Shown here one piece after another: positions 1 through 11,781 of a stretch of DNA of 32,738 nt. The position numbers and the translations under genes were made by a program. The stretch's first letter is position 1. Every line of letters begins with the position of its first letter. Source of the stretch: Psilocybe azurescens (Eukaryota > Basidiomycota > Agaricomycetes > Agaricales > Agrocybaceae); the NCBI GenBank assembly GCA_023853785.1, contig JAJIRX010000101.1:1-32738 (forward strand), in the 5' to 3' direction. The notes under the pieces were generated by a model, which ran no database searches, was not told the origin of the DNA, and saw only the letters and a program-made list of their open reading frames with translations.

Positions 1-88
1 ATCCTACCTATCTCCATGTGGCGGGCATTCCTATTAAAATGGCGTTGGTTGGGAGCATTCGCTTTCTCCCCGTCCCTCCATAATCAAC

Positions 89-2615
89 ATGTCGGACAAG
101 AAAGCGTCTACTCCATCTGTCGATGAGAAACGCGTCGGAACACCATCAGAGGACATAGACTTTGGAGGCGATACAAACCTACCCTCCACCCAAACTTACC
201 CTCGAACAAGAGGCAAAATTATGGCAAAGGTTGACCTCAGACTGATGCCAATCCTTGCATTGATGTACCTGCTTTCGTTCATGGATCGAGGTATATTAAA
301 TCTCAGTCCGTACTGACGTTAGACTCAACACTTCCTTCTAGGAAATATTGGTAAAGCCTGGGGTATTTGATAAGTGGAACTCTGGCTTATGCACTTTCAG
401 GGAATGCCAGGCTTCAGGGTTTACAATCTGAACTTCATCTGACGGGAAACCAATATAACATTGCTTTGGTACGTCATATCCGTGAAATAGTACATCATTA
501 TTGAGGCTTACTTTTATTTGTAGACGATGTATTTCATCGTTAGTGACAGTGATATTTTTGATTTCCATCCCGGTTCTTACGATCCTCGTAGCCATACTGC
601 ATATTCGAATGTCCCTCAAAGTACGAGCGTGTTCATGGACTATCTCTCTCATGGTGCTTATCTTCGCTTTCAGCCTCGTGTTGAAACGTTTCCGTCCTTC
701 CAGGCGAGTTCAATTTAACGACGCTGATGCTTGGACCATCTTATCGACTATTCATAGGTGGCTTCCAGGCATTACAGTAAGCCTGTGATCATTGTTGCCA
801 TATCAGATATTCTTGATTCCCACCGTTTATCTAGGTTACATGGGGTGTTGTCATGTGAGCATCTATTTTGTAGCCAAATCATCGTAACAATGACATTGGG
901 CGGCTTCAGGACCATGATGGGTCTCGTCAAAAAGTAAGCTCCAGAAATATATCTTCCACGCAAAGTCATTTAAGTATTCCCTGTACAATGAAGCTATCCA
1001 CAGCTGGTGGGAGTTCGCGTTTGTCTCGGAATCGCTGAAGCGGGTCTTTTCCCAGGAGTGGTTTACTAGTGCGTCCTGCCAATTCTAGAGGCTTATTTGA
1101 ACCTCGGTTGTTGAGCGGTGAACAGCCTGACCCTTTGGTATCCACGGCATAAATTACAATTCCGAATTGGTATTTTCTTTGGTGCAGCATCGCTTGCTGG
1201 TGCTTTCTCGGGTCTACTTGCGTACGGGATTAGCTTTATGAGCGGTACTGGAGGTCTTTTGGGATGGTCGTGGATTTTCGTAAGTATGCTTCAAGTGTCA
1301 TTGAAACTCTCAAGACTCAATACAAATCAGATTCTTGAAGGGATCCTCACCGTCCTAGTAGGGATTCTCGCCTTTTTGGTATGTTCTCTTACGTCGTCTC
1401 CGATTATTACACTGATAGTTTCTGTGAAGTCTTGGTGGATTTTCCTGCCACAGCCAATTTCTTAACATTGGAAGAACGATCTTTCATTGTTCACACAAAG
1501 AGTAAGGCCTCTCTTATTCAGTCTTTTGACAGGAATTGGCTCATTTGTACTAGAGTACGATAATTCCAGCGTCGGCGAGGAAGAGCACTTCGAGATGCGC
1601 CATTTGTGGGCAGCTCTCACCGATTGGCAGGTACATTTTACGCACCAATCTATCACTGAATATCGTAACAATATGTCTTCTTAGGTATGGCTACATGTCC
1701 TGGCATATATGTCGATCATTGGCCCTCGTAAGTCACACCGACTGTATACGAGTTGATATAACAATTTATGTCTTGTAGTTTACGGTATTACTCTTTTCCT
1801 CCCGTGAGTTTTGGATCATATTTCTAACTTATGTCGGAGCTAATTCTTCCCTACTAGGACCATCATTAACTCGTTTGGACATACACCCGCGATCAGTCAA
1901 CTTCTCACAGTGCCTCCATATGTTGTTGCTAGTGAGCTTCACTGTCTACAATCTTTAGCCACCCCTCTCATTTCATTATATGTTAGCAATCTGCGTCTAC
2001 ACCTGGGCTTATTATTCAGACAAGATGAAAATGCGATCTCCATTCGTGCTTCTTGGGTTAATTTGTTGCATGATCGGGTTCGCTATCAACATTTCAAAGG
2101 CACCCAATGGTGTCAAGTATTTTGGAACATTTTTCGTGGTATCTGGAAGCTACGCCGCCTTCCCTGGTATTGTTGCCTGGTAAGCACATATCGATTCAGG
2201 ACCGAGAGCAAAATCTGACTCCGAAATTATAGGCTTGGAAATAATCTTGCTGGACAGTATAAGCGAGGGACAGGAATGGCGATACACATCGGAGTCGGAA
2301 ATTTCAGTGGCGCTATCGCCGCTAACATTTATCGCTCCAGAGACTCGCCGCGCTTCCTAGTCGGTCGTAAGTCCTTTTCTCTTATCTCTAAGTAATTTAA
2401 AAATCGAACCTTTATATTTTAGATGGTGTCGAGTTGATGTTTGTTGGCATTGGCTTCGTCGTCGTTCCCATCATCGTCTTGTCGTACATCCTCATCAACA
2501 AAAACGCGACGCAATTCAACAAGAGGCATTAAATCGTGGAGAGACAAGTAAGTTCACGAAACAACAGTTGCGTGAACTGGGCGATAGGGCTCCCGATTTT
2601 AGATATATCTTGTGA
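89..2615 (+). CDS. MFS transporter, allantoate/nicotinate permease (Dal5/Tna1) type
   Basis: Plasma-membrane anion:cation symporter-type MFS protein, probably importing a small carboxylate, vitamin or amide; the substrate cannot be told. The first exon (89-290) carries the family's N-terminal stretch KVDLRLMPILALMYLLSFMD. Splicing through a 9-nt exon (342-350) and a 29-nt exon (592-620) rebuilds RGNIGNARLQ and IPYCIFECPSNLVLKRFRPS. Later exons give GIAEAGLFPGVVYYLTLWYP, the classic loop after helix 4, then VPPYVVA, WAYYSDK and GNNLAGQYKRGTGMAIHIG. About 14 introns, all GT..AG, most near 55 nt. The usual C-terminal tail (LGDRAPDFRYIL, stop 2613-2615) lies in another frame from the last helix; one extra A in the A5 run at 2500-2504 would join them. 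Read literally the protein stops at 2530-2532 and loses that tail. Family confidence is high; some exon borders (about 1380-1430) are uncertain. Confidence 0.88.
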
Positions 2616-2929
2616 TAGTATTCCTGCAGTGTTGACATGTCAAGTATCCTCCGATTGCGATTCAACTACGGTCACGTCCTCCCTTTTACGAGTAAATAAA
2701 CAATGAATATTTCATGTCCAGAATGATAACTTACATCAACCTAGAGTGGGACTACAATCTTCTTGAGGTAGGTCTCTCCACAAGTCACAGCGATAAGATA
2801 AGACCGTGAAGGATCTTCAGCTTTTGCCGCCGTCCGTTGTTGTACACTGCCCTCCACCCAACCACTGAAGGATACTAGTACACTAACATCCTCTGCGAAC
2901 ATTGAGTTGCGGCAATAATATCTTTACAT
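2616..2929. other. intergenic, no gene seen
   Basis: AT-rich spacer between the MFS gene and the next plus-strand gene. No ORF, RNA gene or repeat is apparent; presumably the 3' untranslated region of the MFS gene and the promoter of the next. Confidence 0.5.
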
Positions 2930-3988
2930 ATGGCCAAGTTAATAACTCCTGAATGTGAGTATGATCCTCACGTCTGTCATGTCTTAGTGTCAAGGAGCAT
3001 GCACACTGATAAGTTGTGACTCAATTTCAGGTCCGCACCGAAATGGCGTATGTCACCGCCTCCGACACTGCTTGTTCCTATGAGTTCGTGGTACATTGGC
3101 ATTAATTGTGAGTCATGGCTATTCTGGGCTGTTCAGTATGTGATAAGCTACTACTACTGACTCACAGCTATACTTAGGTCCGTCTTCGGATGTATTCGAC
3201 TCAAGCGGATTATAAAACAGGTCGAAGGAGATATTTGCTCTCCAGAAACAGTCTACTCTTCAAAGCCACTACTTGGCCCTTGACCGAAGAAGACCCTCAG
3301 GTCTATCGACTTTCAACTTACCACTAAGCTCGACAACACTACTACCATCACTATGTCCAAGGGATTCTCTGCTCGCCGCATAGAATATATCAAAGTTTGG
3401 AAATTCTCGATCTATGTCGTCCCATAGGCTTATAGTTGAGCGGTTATGCAGTCTATTCGAGCTCAAGCTCACAAAGAAGGAACTATCTTCAAAGTTGCTT
3501 TAGAGGAGGCCAAAAATACGAAGGCCGCCAAGGCGGTACTGCTGGGGTGGAGAACTGAAGAGCCACCCCTGTCTCAACGCAACATCAAAGGATGGTCGAG
3601 TGATACCCTCTTTATTGACGACGGGGATATTCAAATATATGACGAAGATGTCTATGACTTCAAAGTCGATTTCTCTGACGTCGAAAAAAAGCACAAGACC
3701 GATATGAATGTGTCTCTTATGGATCTCGCCCGACCAGCCAAACGAAAAGGTAAGCCCACCACTACACAGTAGCTCTTGGTCCCAGTGTTGATTAATAAAC
3801 ATTAAGGTGTCGCAAAAGACTTTGAGGTCATTAAGAAGCCACCCCAAGGCACGCTGCTTGACGGAGAAGAATTCGAGATTTGGGAAGATGATTTGCTCTG
3901 GGAAGATGACTGGGAGCAGATTTACAACGAGCGCCGCACTGACGCCAGGCGCTCCTACTCTTCTGTCCTTCGAGGGAACGATACGTAG
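2930..3988 (+). CDS. hypothetical protein, multi-exon
   Basis: I do not recognise this family. The strongest part is the last two exons: an open stretch from about 3446 with WSSDTLFIDDGDIQIYDEDV, a canonical intron (donor after CGAAAAG near 3750, acceptor near 3807), and a final exon reading EEFEIWEDDLLWEDDWEQIY and stopping at TAG 3986-3988. The C-terminus is very acidic and tryptophan-rich, with no membrane segment or signal peptide. An upstream exon contains FKATTWPLTEEDPQVYR (near 3267-3320), and a possible start is ATG 2930 followed by a good donor (GTGAGTATG). The joins between these upstream exons could not be settled, so the start is tentative. The complementary strand is also open for 173 codons over the last exons, which I take as a shadow because the plus frame continues across a clean intron. 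Confidence 0.5.
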
Positions 3989-5193
3989 ATACCAACGAAG
4001 CTGGACTTCACACATATACACCTCGTCGAATTATGACGGATATAGCGAGGGAGAATCGCCAAGTTCCAACTTGGGGATCCGTGCGCGGGACCATGGGTGG
4101 CTCCAATTCTAGTTTGATTCTAGCACTTCACGTTTGCTTACCACTGCCAGTTCAAATACTTACCAGTTCAAACACGGTCATTGAAGTATCTTCGTCATTT
4201 CGAACAATAATGTTTTGCTGGCTATTTTGCGGTATGAGTCCTTGGATAATTTCGCGAAATATCATAGTACAAGCTTGCAAGCCTGGCAGACTTGGGGAAG
4301 TCCAATTAATCAATCTTATGTCGGCGCTTGCCGCCTTGCATGACTTCAACGCACTGACTCGGACAACTTGCTTATACTCGACTTGATTCATCCCTCAAGT
4401 TGCATTCCGCTTTGCTTCGCACATCTATCAGATTCTGATCGCTTCCCTTGGACGCACAAATTTGCAATCAGTGGCGTGTATCGTCGTATTATCTTAGCAA
4501 TTCTGGACTGATGTTCCGACACTGGGGCTCCCTGAATTACGGCTCCATTACGGTAAACACACTGAAACGGATCTTTCGAGATGAAGAAAAGGAGTCCATC
4601 ATGGCTGCATAGAGCTCAAGCATAGCTAGGGGAGTGGCTCGCAGTGAGTCCGATAACCTATAGTGACGACATGATGTAAAATGCAAAACTGGAGGAAACA
4701 CTTCGAGTAAGTACTTACGAGGTTGTATGTATGTACTTATCTATTCTGAGCGTGGCGAATCGCGTATTACTAGGGACTAGACTAAACCCTTCCTGGTCGC
4801 CACCGACGGCTCCAAAGCCATGGTTCATCTCAGGGTCACTCAGCCCTCCACTCAATTCAGTTATTACTGACGCATCGCTGTCCGCAAAGGACAGATTACC
4901 TTGAATAACCACCACTTGGAGTGCTGAGGATTGGTTTCCGCCAGCCATGTCAAATGCAACCAATCCCCAGCTTCCAAATCCCTTAACACCCCTGGCCTTT
5001 TTCCTCCCGAAGCTGCACGGCAAGCGACGGTTTTCTTTATGTGTCGGTTGGAAGCTTGTCGGTAGGTTGCTGGTCCTACTGAAGACATTTTCTTGTCACT
5101 GACGAAGAGTGTTAGGTCTTAATCTGGGATGTGCTGAACAACCTTAAAAGCGACTACAAAATTGTCACTGAATATAGAATCAAGTTTACAACA
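3989..5193. other. gene-poor stretch
   Basis: About 1.2 kb with short open frames on both strands (for example 4033-4386 plus and 4715-5088 minus), none with recognisable motifs or convincing splice structure. No tRNA or clear repeat seen. A small unknown gene on the minus strand at 4715-5088 cannot be excluded. Confidence 0.4.
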
Positions 5194-6214
5194 ATGGCAT
5201 ATTTAACAGCTAGGTAAGTACCTGCCATTCTCGACTCCCGTACTCTAGTTAAAAATATTACTGCAGATGGTCGACCCTCGTGTATGCGGTGACTAACATC
5301 ATTGTATACAGTACGTTCCCGAAGTTTCTTCCTCCCTCGCTCAGAGCATTATATGACAGAGGACTCTTTTGCTCGGCTTTCAGCCGCACCGATAGGAAAC
5401 TGCCATGGCTATGCTTCCCGACAGAGCTGGTTATATCCGTTTTCGATGTCAACTACTGCGCTACTGTTTCTTATCAGAGTGTACGCCATTTACAATCGGA
5501 ACAAGTACGTTTCAGGGGCTTTCTTCATTGCATGGCTCGGCGTAATTGCAGGAACGGCAACTATTCCTATTAGCTCACGTGCGAAGAACATTGGGACGAC
5601 TGCATATTGCTTCGTCGACGCCTCTTCCATACCAGTCTACTGGACTGCCGCTGGAATTGTCGTACTTTTTCGACACAGCGGTTTATCTTGCAATTAGCTG
5701 GAGACTTATGTGCGTCTTTCATGTCGGGAGGTCGGTCAATGGTTTCAAAAGATTTTTCATGGGAGAGGGCCTACCCTTATTCTCGAGAGGTTTATTTCAA
5801 GATGGACAGGTATATTACTTGTGAGTACTATCTTCTCATTCTTGGAAGAATTTCTCGGATGACCATTGAGGACATGCTCCTAATGGATCTTAACCAGTTA
5901 TACAGCGAGCATTCATCTCCTGAGCGTAATTTTATTCAACATACGCTCGATACCGCTTCCCCTATCGTCTAATACTCGGACCACCAAGTCAGATAATCAT
6001 GAACATTATGGCTTGCCGAGTATATCGAGACACAAGGCTAGGACTCCTCGACAGAACCGCCATGATCCCTACAAGCCAGTTAGCACCACAAACTACTAGA
6101 GAAATGATAACTCACGCTGCAGTCGCAATCGAGTTTGGACGGAGTCAAGATCATACAACGTCGGATATAGAGTTGGGTGCGGTGGGTTCAGCGAGCAAAC
6201 GACTCTCGCCATAG
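5194..6214 (+). CDS. multi-pass membrane protein, DUF6533 type
   Basis: Agaricomycete-specific integral membrane protein of unknown role. The short first exon (ATG 5194) ends at a GTAAGT donor. Following exons read PIGNCHGYA, then a membrane helix leading into FLIRVYAIYNRNKYV, a second helix (FIAWLGVIAGTATIPI), the extracellular-type loop NIGTTAYCF, and further on FDTAVYLAISWRL and GLPLFSRGLFQDGQVYYL. The C-terminal exon has IIMNIMACRVYRDTRLGLL, a hallmark of this group, followed by a polar tail ending at 6214. The reading frame breaks between VVLF and FDTAVYL at a T5 run (5666-5670): the two halves are in different frames and no intron of reasonable size reconciles them, so this is either a sequence error or a recent loss of function. 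The exon between 5823 and about 5950 is uncertain. Confidence 0.65.
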
Positions 6215-6391
6215 GTTTTGATTTTGGGTTAATGATGTACCCCAGTCCTCGAGGTACATAAAACCGAAGTCATTCTTTAGACATAAAAGTAAACGATTAT
6301 TTCGCCTACATACTTAACCTGGGGCCTGTATCGGCTCAACATGACCGATATATGTGGTAAGCCATGTGAATTTTTCACTAAGAATGTGGTT

Positions 6392-8292
6392 TTAACGACT
6401 ACGCTTTCGGAACAATATCTTGGCCTCCATATTTGGGAACGACTGCTGCTCTAGAAAGAATTTGGGAGAGCACTCGTCATCCTTCTCAAGTTTGGTGTCG
6501 TAATTTGTTACGATACGTGCCATCATCATCTTCAGCTCGTTGACCGCAAAAAAACCGACCAGGGCTGTTGGTTTAGAAGTCATCGTTGGGTTTGGCCACT
6601 GTAAGTACAGTATGATGGCAGATCGTTCATGTCCGAAGCTAGGGTACGGGCATTAGGATAGATATTTTCGTCATTATGTCGCGAATAGACGTTGACCGTG
6701 ATTGTGGTATTCTTGAGGAGGACGGTACCATCTGAGAAAACGACTCCATCAGGGTGACACTGCCCATGGTAACTGTATGGTGTCAGAGGATGTGGAGATG
6801 GTGGACTACATCGGTTCATAAAGTGGAGCCGTTGCAATTCGCGCAAATAACTGTCCAGCTTATGCATCTTGCCTAGGGACGCCTTAGACCGCCCATATAT
6901 TTTACCACACCCTCACTTCTTCCCTGATTTCATTCAAGGACAGTTGATACAACGCGGTTGTCATAGTCTGCAATCAATGTTGGTAAGACTGAGGCGCGAT
7001 ATAGAAATGAATTTAGATAAATATCGCAGATGAGATATAAATAGCGGCAAAGCTGGTAAAGATGATCCTCGTGCTTATGTCCTCAGCTGAGATGCCTTCG
7101 CCAGATGCTCGAGCGCCATCTATAAGCCAAAGATAAAATCATTCTGCATCAAGGAACGTCAAATCTGATTAGGCAAGGACAATGCTTCATCCGACGTATC
7201 GGCCTACCCGACCACTCCGATCCATTTATTCTTTCCTGCTCGAGCCTTGCACTGATGATTAGTCGAAGATATTCTCCATTTTGCTCTCATTGCGTGCATA
7301 TTGGTGAGAAATTTAGCTCCCAGACTGTTGATATGAGCCCTTCAGTCAGGTTCATTTTAGGACGAAAAAGTTGAGGACAACGTACGGCCTCACAATAATC
7401 GGAAGTATTCTCAAAGCTTTCCTCTGGACATTTCCACGGTAGCTCGATCGCATGTTTTCAAAAGCTGTGGATCATTATCGGGCGTCAATTCATTCCAATA
7501 TGATCCAGAAAAGACCGTGAAGACGCACATAAGTAGTTGTTGCCCATGGAAATATTGAGCAGAAACCCTGTGTATAATGCCAACTTGGAGGCCATATGCT
7601 TTGAAGGCGGTCCCCTCTTAAAATTTCAAAAGGAAGCTTAACGGAAAATGGAAAGAATAAGTCCTTTTTGAAGCTCACCATTCCCCGATAGACCGAATAG
7701 GCACGAGAAATTTCGTCGAAAATATCTTGAAATCGTGCCCCGATGTTTATTCGGCCTTTCTGATTATGTACGGATCACTCAAAATCTGCTTTCCTAACGT
7801 GTATTTAAGCTGCAGATTCCGCAGTAATTTCAAAAAGTTGTTAACAACTCAAAGACGCCCAGAAAACATCTTGCATCTTCACATAGCTCAGTAATGGTGG
7901 TCATTCCGTGCATTAAATGCATCTGCTTATCATTGGTACGACGAATATCTGCGTCTCATTCAGCGCCACAGGCAAGCCATTCAACATGGAAATTTTGAAT
8001 AACGAGTTAGGGTACTAGTAGACGTTGTAGGTCCAGGGCTTTCGGTTCAAAGGTAGAAGCTTGCTCCTCTTCGACAATCTTACCAAGCCCTTTATACATT
8101 TGATGGAGGAGATAAATAACAAGATTGAAGAGAGGTCCGAATATCCAACAGTAGGGATGTGGTCTAGCTACTGAGAAAGGTGAGATGTTTTGAAAGATAA
8201 AACGAGGATAGACGTACCTTGCGATTTCGGACCACAAATTTCCATACAACAAGGAGAGTTACCACAGGGAACACGATACTGTACTCAACCAT
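6392..8292 (-). pseudogene. decayed cytochrome P450
   Basis: Remains of a fungal microsomal P450 (heme monooxygenase), resembling the group often annotated ent-kaurene oxidase-like. In order on the minus strand: ATG at 8292 with a hydrophobic anchor, a canonical intron, then LDHIPTVGYSD (N-terminal proline region); YTLGKQILSDPY (near 7790); IIHRVSAQYFHG (near 7580); SARLEQERINGSEWSGRP (near 7240); an I-helix remnant TRIIFTSFAAIYIS (near 7050); LRELQR, the K-helix ExxR motif (near 6840); GVVFSDGTVLLKNTTITVNV; and a C-terminal FFAVNELK..LFRKRS. These blocks sit in all three frames with stop codons between them, and the heme-binding FxxGxxxCxG loop with its cysteine is missing, apparently by deletion near 6560-6600. 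Decay is spread along the whole gene, unlike the single-site frameshifts in other genes here. Confidence 0.78.
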
Positions 8293-9272
8293 GGATTCCG
8301 GATGCGTTTACAGTGAACGAACGAGGGTTGCTGGTCAACTAGTCAGCCCAGCACCCACCCTTAATCTATATTAACGGTTTGACCAGGCGAGTGAGAGAAA
8401 CATTTTGTCCCACGCGTTTCCAACTCCTGAGAGCAGGAAACCTGTACGAATGAATCGATCTCTCTGTTCATGCTTCTCCAAATAATCGGACACGACTCAG
8501 AGGAATCAATCGCACGCGGAATAGTAATGTGTAGGGACTGAGAGCCGTGCTAGTACCTGGAAGACAAGTTAGTGTCAGAAAAACGCAACGAAAACGGCGA
8601 GAAAAGGCCGCATGACAGAAGACAACAAGAAAGAGAAAATACAAAGAAAACATGTCAACACGTGCCTGTAGTTCGAAGATGTTCCCACAGTATGACTTCA
8701 ACAGTTGTGGCAACGCGTTGGCGACGCGCACATAACGCGCTGATTGATTTTTTCGTGACAGTCTCAGGTACCCACAGATGTATGACATCTACAGATCATA
8801 TAATCAAACAACCAACAATGTACTCCATCTTTTCGATTCTCGACCGTTCAGATTCAAGGAAAGTGCCTTGAACGCAAGTACAGTAATGAGCAGTCTTAGT
8901 TGCGCATAGGCTAGCACGTACAGGCTTGAGTGTATAAGTAGTATCTAGTCCATATCAAGTATGTATAATTAGACAAGCAAAGAAAGACGTATACGACCAA
9001 TGCCTATACTTTGAAATCCAGTGCATTGTAGTGCGAGGGGTATGGTGATCAGAAAGAGCGTGACTATGTACTACTAATATGTAACGGAGGTGATGAAATG
9101 AGAGAAAGACGAGATATATGTATAGGCTATAGCTAAGGTCTAGTCCAAGTCAGTCAGTCAGTCAGGTCAGTCAATAATGAAGAGAGAAGTCCGTGGCCGT
9201 CATTCATTAAATACATTTTTGCACAAGTTCTTATTCTTCTGAGACGTAGAGAAGAACCAGAATGGAGAAGAA
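8293..9272. other. intergenic with a short CAGT repeat
   Basis: Spacer between the P450 relic and the 3' end of the copper radical oxidase gene. Open frames at 8468-8871 on both strands show no family motifs. A (CAGT)n microsatellite-like run lies at about 9149-9173. The part next to 9272 is probably the 3' untranslated region of the oxidase gene. Confidence 0.4.
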
Positions 9273-11781
9273 TCATCGGAAGCCCGAGGGCGGAGTCTGA
9301 TATCCAGGTTGCGGAGGTAACGCGTGCGACTGCGCAGGCTGCCCAGAGTATGGATCATACTCGCCAAACACCTGGCTCCCGCTCCCTATCGACGACGTCG
9401 CTCGATGTTCGTCCATATACGGTGCATTGATGGACGACGTCCGTGGATCCCATGTATCATCGTACTTAGCCTGCGCGAGCGGGACGAAAACGCTCGATTC
9501 CGTGTTATGCGACGTCCACCCAGCACCGGCTGTCGAGAGTGGGTATTCTTTGCTGGGGGAGCCGCGCGGCGGCGCGTCTGCGACGAGCGAGGAAGACTGC
9601 GATGAGTGCACCGAGAATGGCAACCACTGCTACGCCGGCCGCGATCGCGCCAATAATGACCCCCAGATTCGAGGACTTCTTGTCGCCTCCCGGTGGAGAG
9701 TTGGAATCCGTCGACGTGCCGTTGTTCCCGGTACCGGTACCTCCCACTGCGGAATCAAGGCGAACGCTAGCTGGAAGGACACTCGGTGGCGCAGTCGGCT
9801 GTAGACCTATCTGCCCACTGCCGATGATGAGATACGAGCCATTGCTCGGTATCCCGTGGATATTGACATACATGAAAGCAGGCCCAGGCTGGAAGATGTT
9901 CGGGATCGGAGGAGGCTGGGAAACATGCAAGGTGATCGACCCGTCCTTGTTCACCGTGTACGTGTTGTTGAGCTGCATGAACCTTTGACCCATGTTCATG
10001 CCGTGCGTCGTGAAACCGCCGCGGATGATGACTACTGTCGTGTTATCCGCGGCATCATTCGATGAACCAGTGTATGATGTTGATGGGATCGTGATATCGA
10101 ATGGGTCGCCGCCGTATGATAGTGTCTTTGGCATTCCCGTAGGTGCTGGACGGATGCTAGCGCTGAAATAAAGGGGTAGAAGATCTCGGCACGGTATTCG
10201 GTAGGGAATACGGTAGTCAGGTTGACGTCAGCATTGGGATTCGAGCCGGCGACGAGGACGGAAGCATCTGGGAGAAGGATGGCAGACGAATGATACAACC
10301 GTGGAATCTTTGATTCAGATAGTCCCTGATTAGACCACCTGCTGCCCGGCGCCGCATTCGGGTTGTATATAGCTGGCGTAGAGACGGGACCAGAGGCGAG
10401 CGAGGGCCCAAAGGGTGTTTCTGTAATGAAAAGATCGGTTGTCGCGTTGACGTACCCAGCAGTACCGTTCAGGCCTCCATTGATCATCAGCAGCGTTCCG
10501 TCAGGGAGGATAACGAATTGGCCCATGGTACGCGTTTCGAGCATGTTATCATCCGCTACATACACTGGTGGGGAGTTGTCCTGTGGCTCGGGTGTAATGC
10601 GTTGACAGTCATTTGAGGCTGGAACGTTCCAAGTCTCAACTTGCGGACCCCCGTAGCTACCGTAGGCATCGTCTGCCATAGTGGAGCCTCCGCAGAAAAG
10701 GATGGTCGGTGTATAATTGTTAGCTGGGGTGAGGGGAAGCATGGCAGCACCACCCGAAGCCGGATATACTCTCACAACCCCGTTAGGCATATCTGGTAAA
10801 GGGAACTCGCTATTCGTCGTGTGATCCCACAGCACTTGGCAAGTAGAATCAGCACTCGCAAATTTTTCATAAAAATTGTATAGACATACTTGTAGAACGG
10901 TTTGCTTGGACGAAAATGTTTCCTGAAGGCATCAAAAACATGTGTGCATACGCGTTTAATCCTCCCGCATTTACGAGGAAATTGACAAGGGGAGGGGCTA
11001 CGTCCTTTGCAGGATAGTACTCGTAGGTGCTCTGTGCTTGACCGCTCTGAGTGACAGGATCCCTGACCGGGAATTCGCGATTAACGTATCCGCCCGCGGT
11101 GAATCCGCCGAGAATGACGATAGTACCATCTCCTGTTGGCTCCAAGGCAGCATACCATCTCCCAGACTTCATCGCCAGGACTGTAGAATCATCATACCAA
11201 CTACACTGTGGAGAGGTTATATCGTCGGTAGATCCACAGGGATTGAGTACACGGATTGATTTTCGTCCATCAAAATCTTGGTATGTTGCATCCCATTGCC
11301 CCGTTCCGTCAGGATTTCTCTGAGAACCAGGGGCCCCATTTATTGTGATACCGTCGTTTCCACCCAAATTGATGAATGAACCGTTCGGTAAGTGCATTCC
11401 AGACGAACAAAAGGTATTGGATCGAATATCCATGACCTCCGCCTGCTGAGTCGCTATATCCCTGGAGAATACGTCAAGCCGGAGGTAAAGCTCGATTAAT
11501 ACGTGCACAATCTCACCACTTCGCTCCCCATGCTGGATGACCCGCAACTTGGGCCGCATTGCCCTCCGCCTTATCGATAATGTAGACTGTTTCTTCATTC
11601 CCCAGAAACATCTTCGCGTTGTTCAGCATGATATGGAGAAAGCGGAATCATCTGGTAGCTAGCTTACCAACAGCGCACTGACGAGCGTACTACCTCCCTG
11701 GGCAAACGAACCAGCGGTGCCTGCTAGGACAGTCGAAGACCCCAGCAATAGAGCCGCAACTGAAAGTCGTGGCGAGAGCAT
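9273..11781 (-). CDS. copper radical oxidase, glyoxal oxidase type (AA5_1), membrane-anchored
   Basis: Extracellular oxidase that turns aldehydes or alcohols into acids or aldehydes with release of hydrogen peroxide, which feeds lignin peroxidases. ATG at 11781 opens a signal peptide (MLSPRLSVAALLLGSSTVLA); an intron leads to MFLGNEETVYIIDKAEGNAA. Predicted cofactor residues are all present: the Cys of NTFCSSG (codon 11407-11409) and the Tyr of SGRWYAA for the Cys-Tyr cross-link, Tyr-His in RLYHSS, and His in THGMNMGQR. A DUF1929-like domain follows, then a Gly/Ser/Asn-rich linker, a hydrophobic helix (GVIIGAIAAGVAVVAILGAL), an RRRR stop-transfer and a tail of about 100 residues rich in Pro, Ser and Tyr. 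No WSC domain is present. The frame slips twice at homopolymers: G4 at 10173-10176 (between EIFYP and YFSASIRPAP) and G5 at 9555-9559 (after the RRRR). Catalytic assignment is firm; the intact state is not. Confidence 0.9.

Noticed and set aside
880..1018. Apparent micro-introns of 19-21 nt in the MFS gene
   Set aside because: Longer canonical introns of about 55 and 63 nt restore the family sequence better (WGVVMTMMGLVK and KNYPQLVGVRVCLG).
3500..4021. 173-codon open frame on the minus strand
   Set aside because: Lies opposite a plus-strand gene whose frame continues across a clean intron; no motif in the minus frame.
9149..9173. CAGT run considered as a functional element
   Set aside because: Short simple repeat in a probable 3' untranslated region; nothing ties it to a function.
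9539..9988. 149-codon plus-strand frame across the oxidase gene
   Set aside because: Shadow of the GC-rich minus-strand oxidase, whose conserved motifs explain the region.
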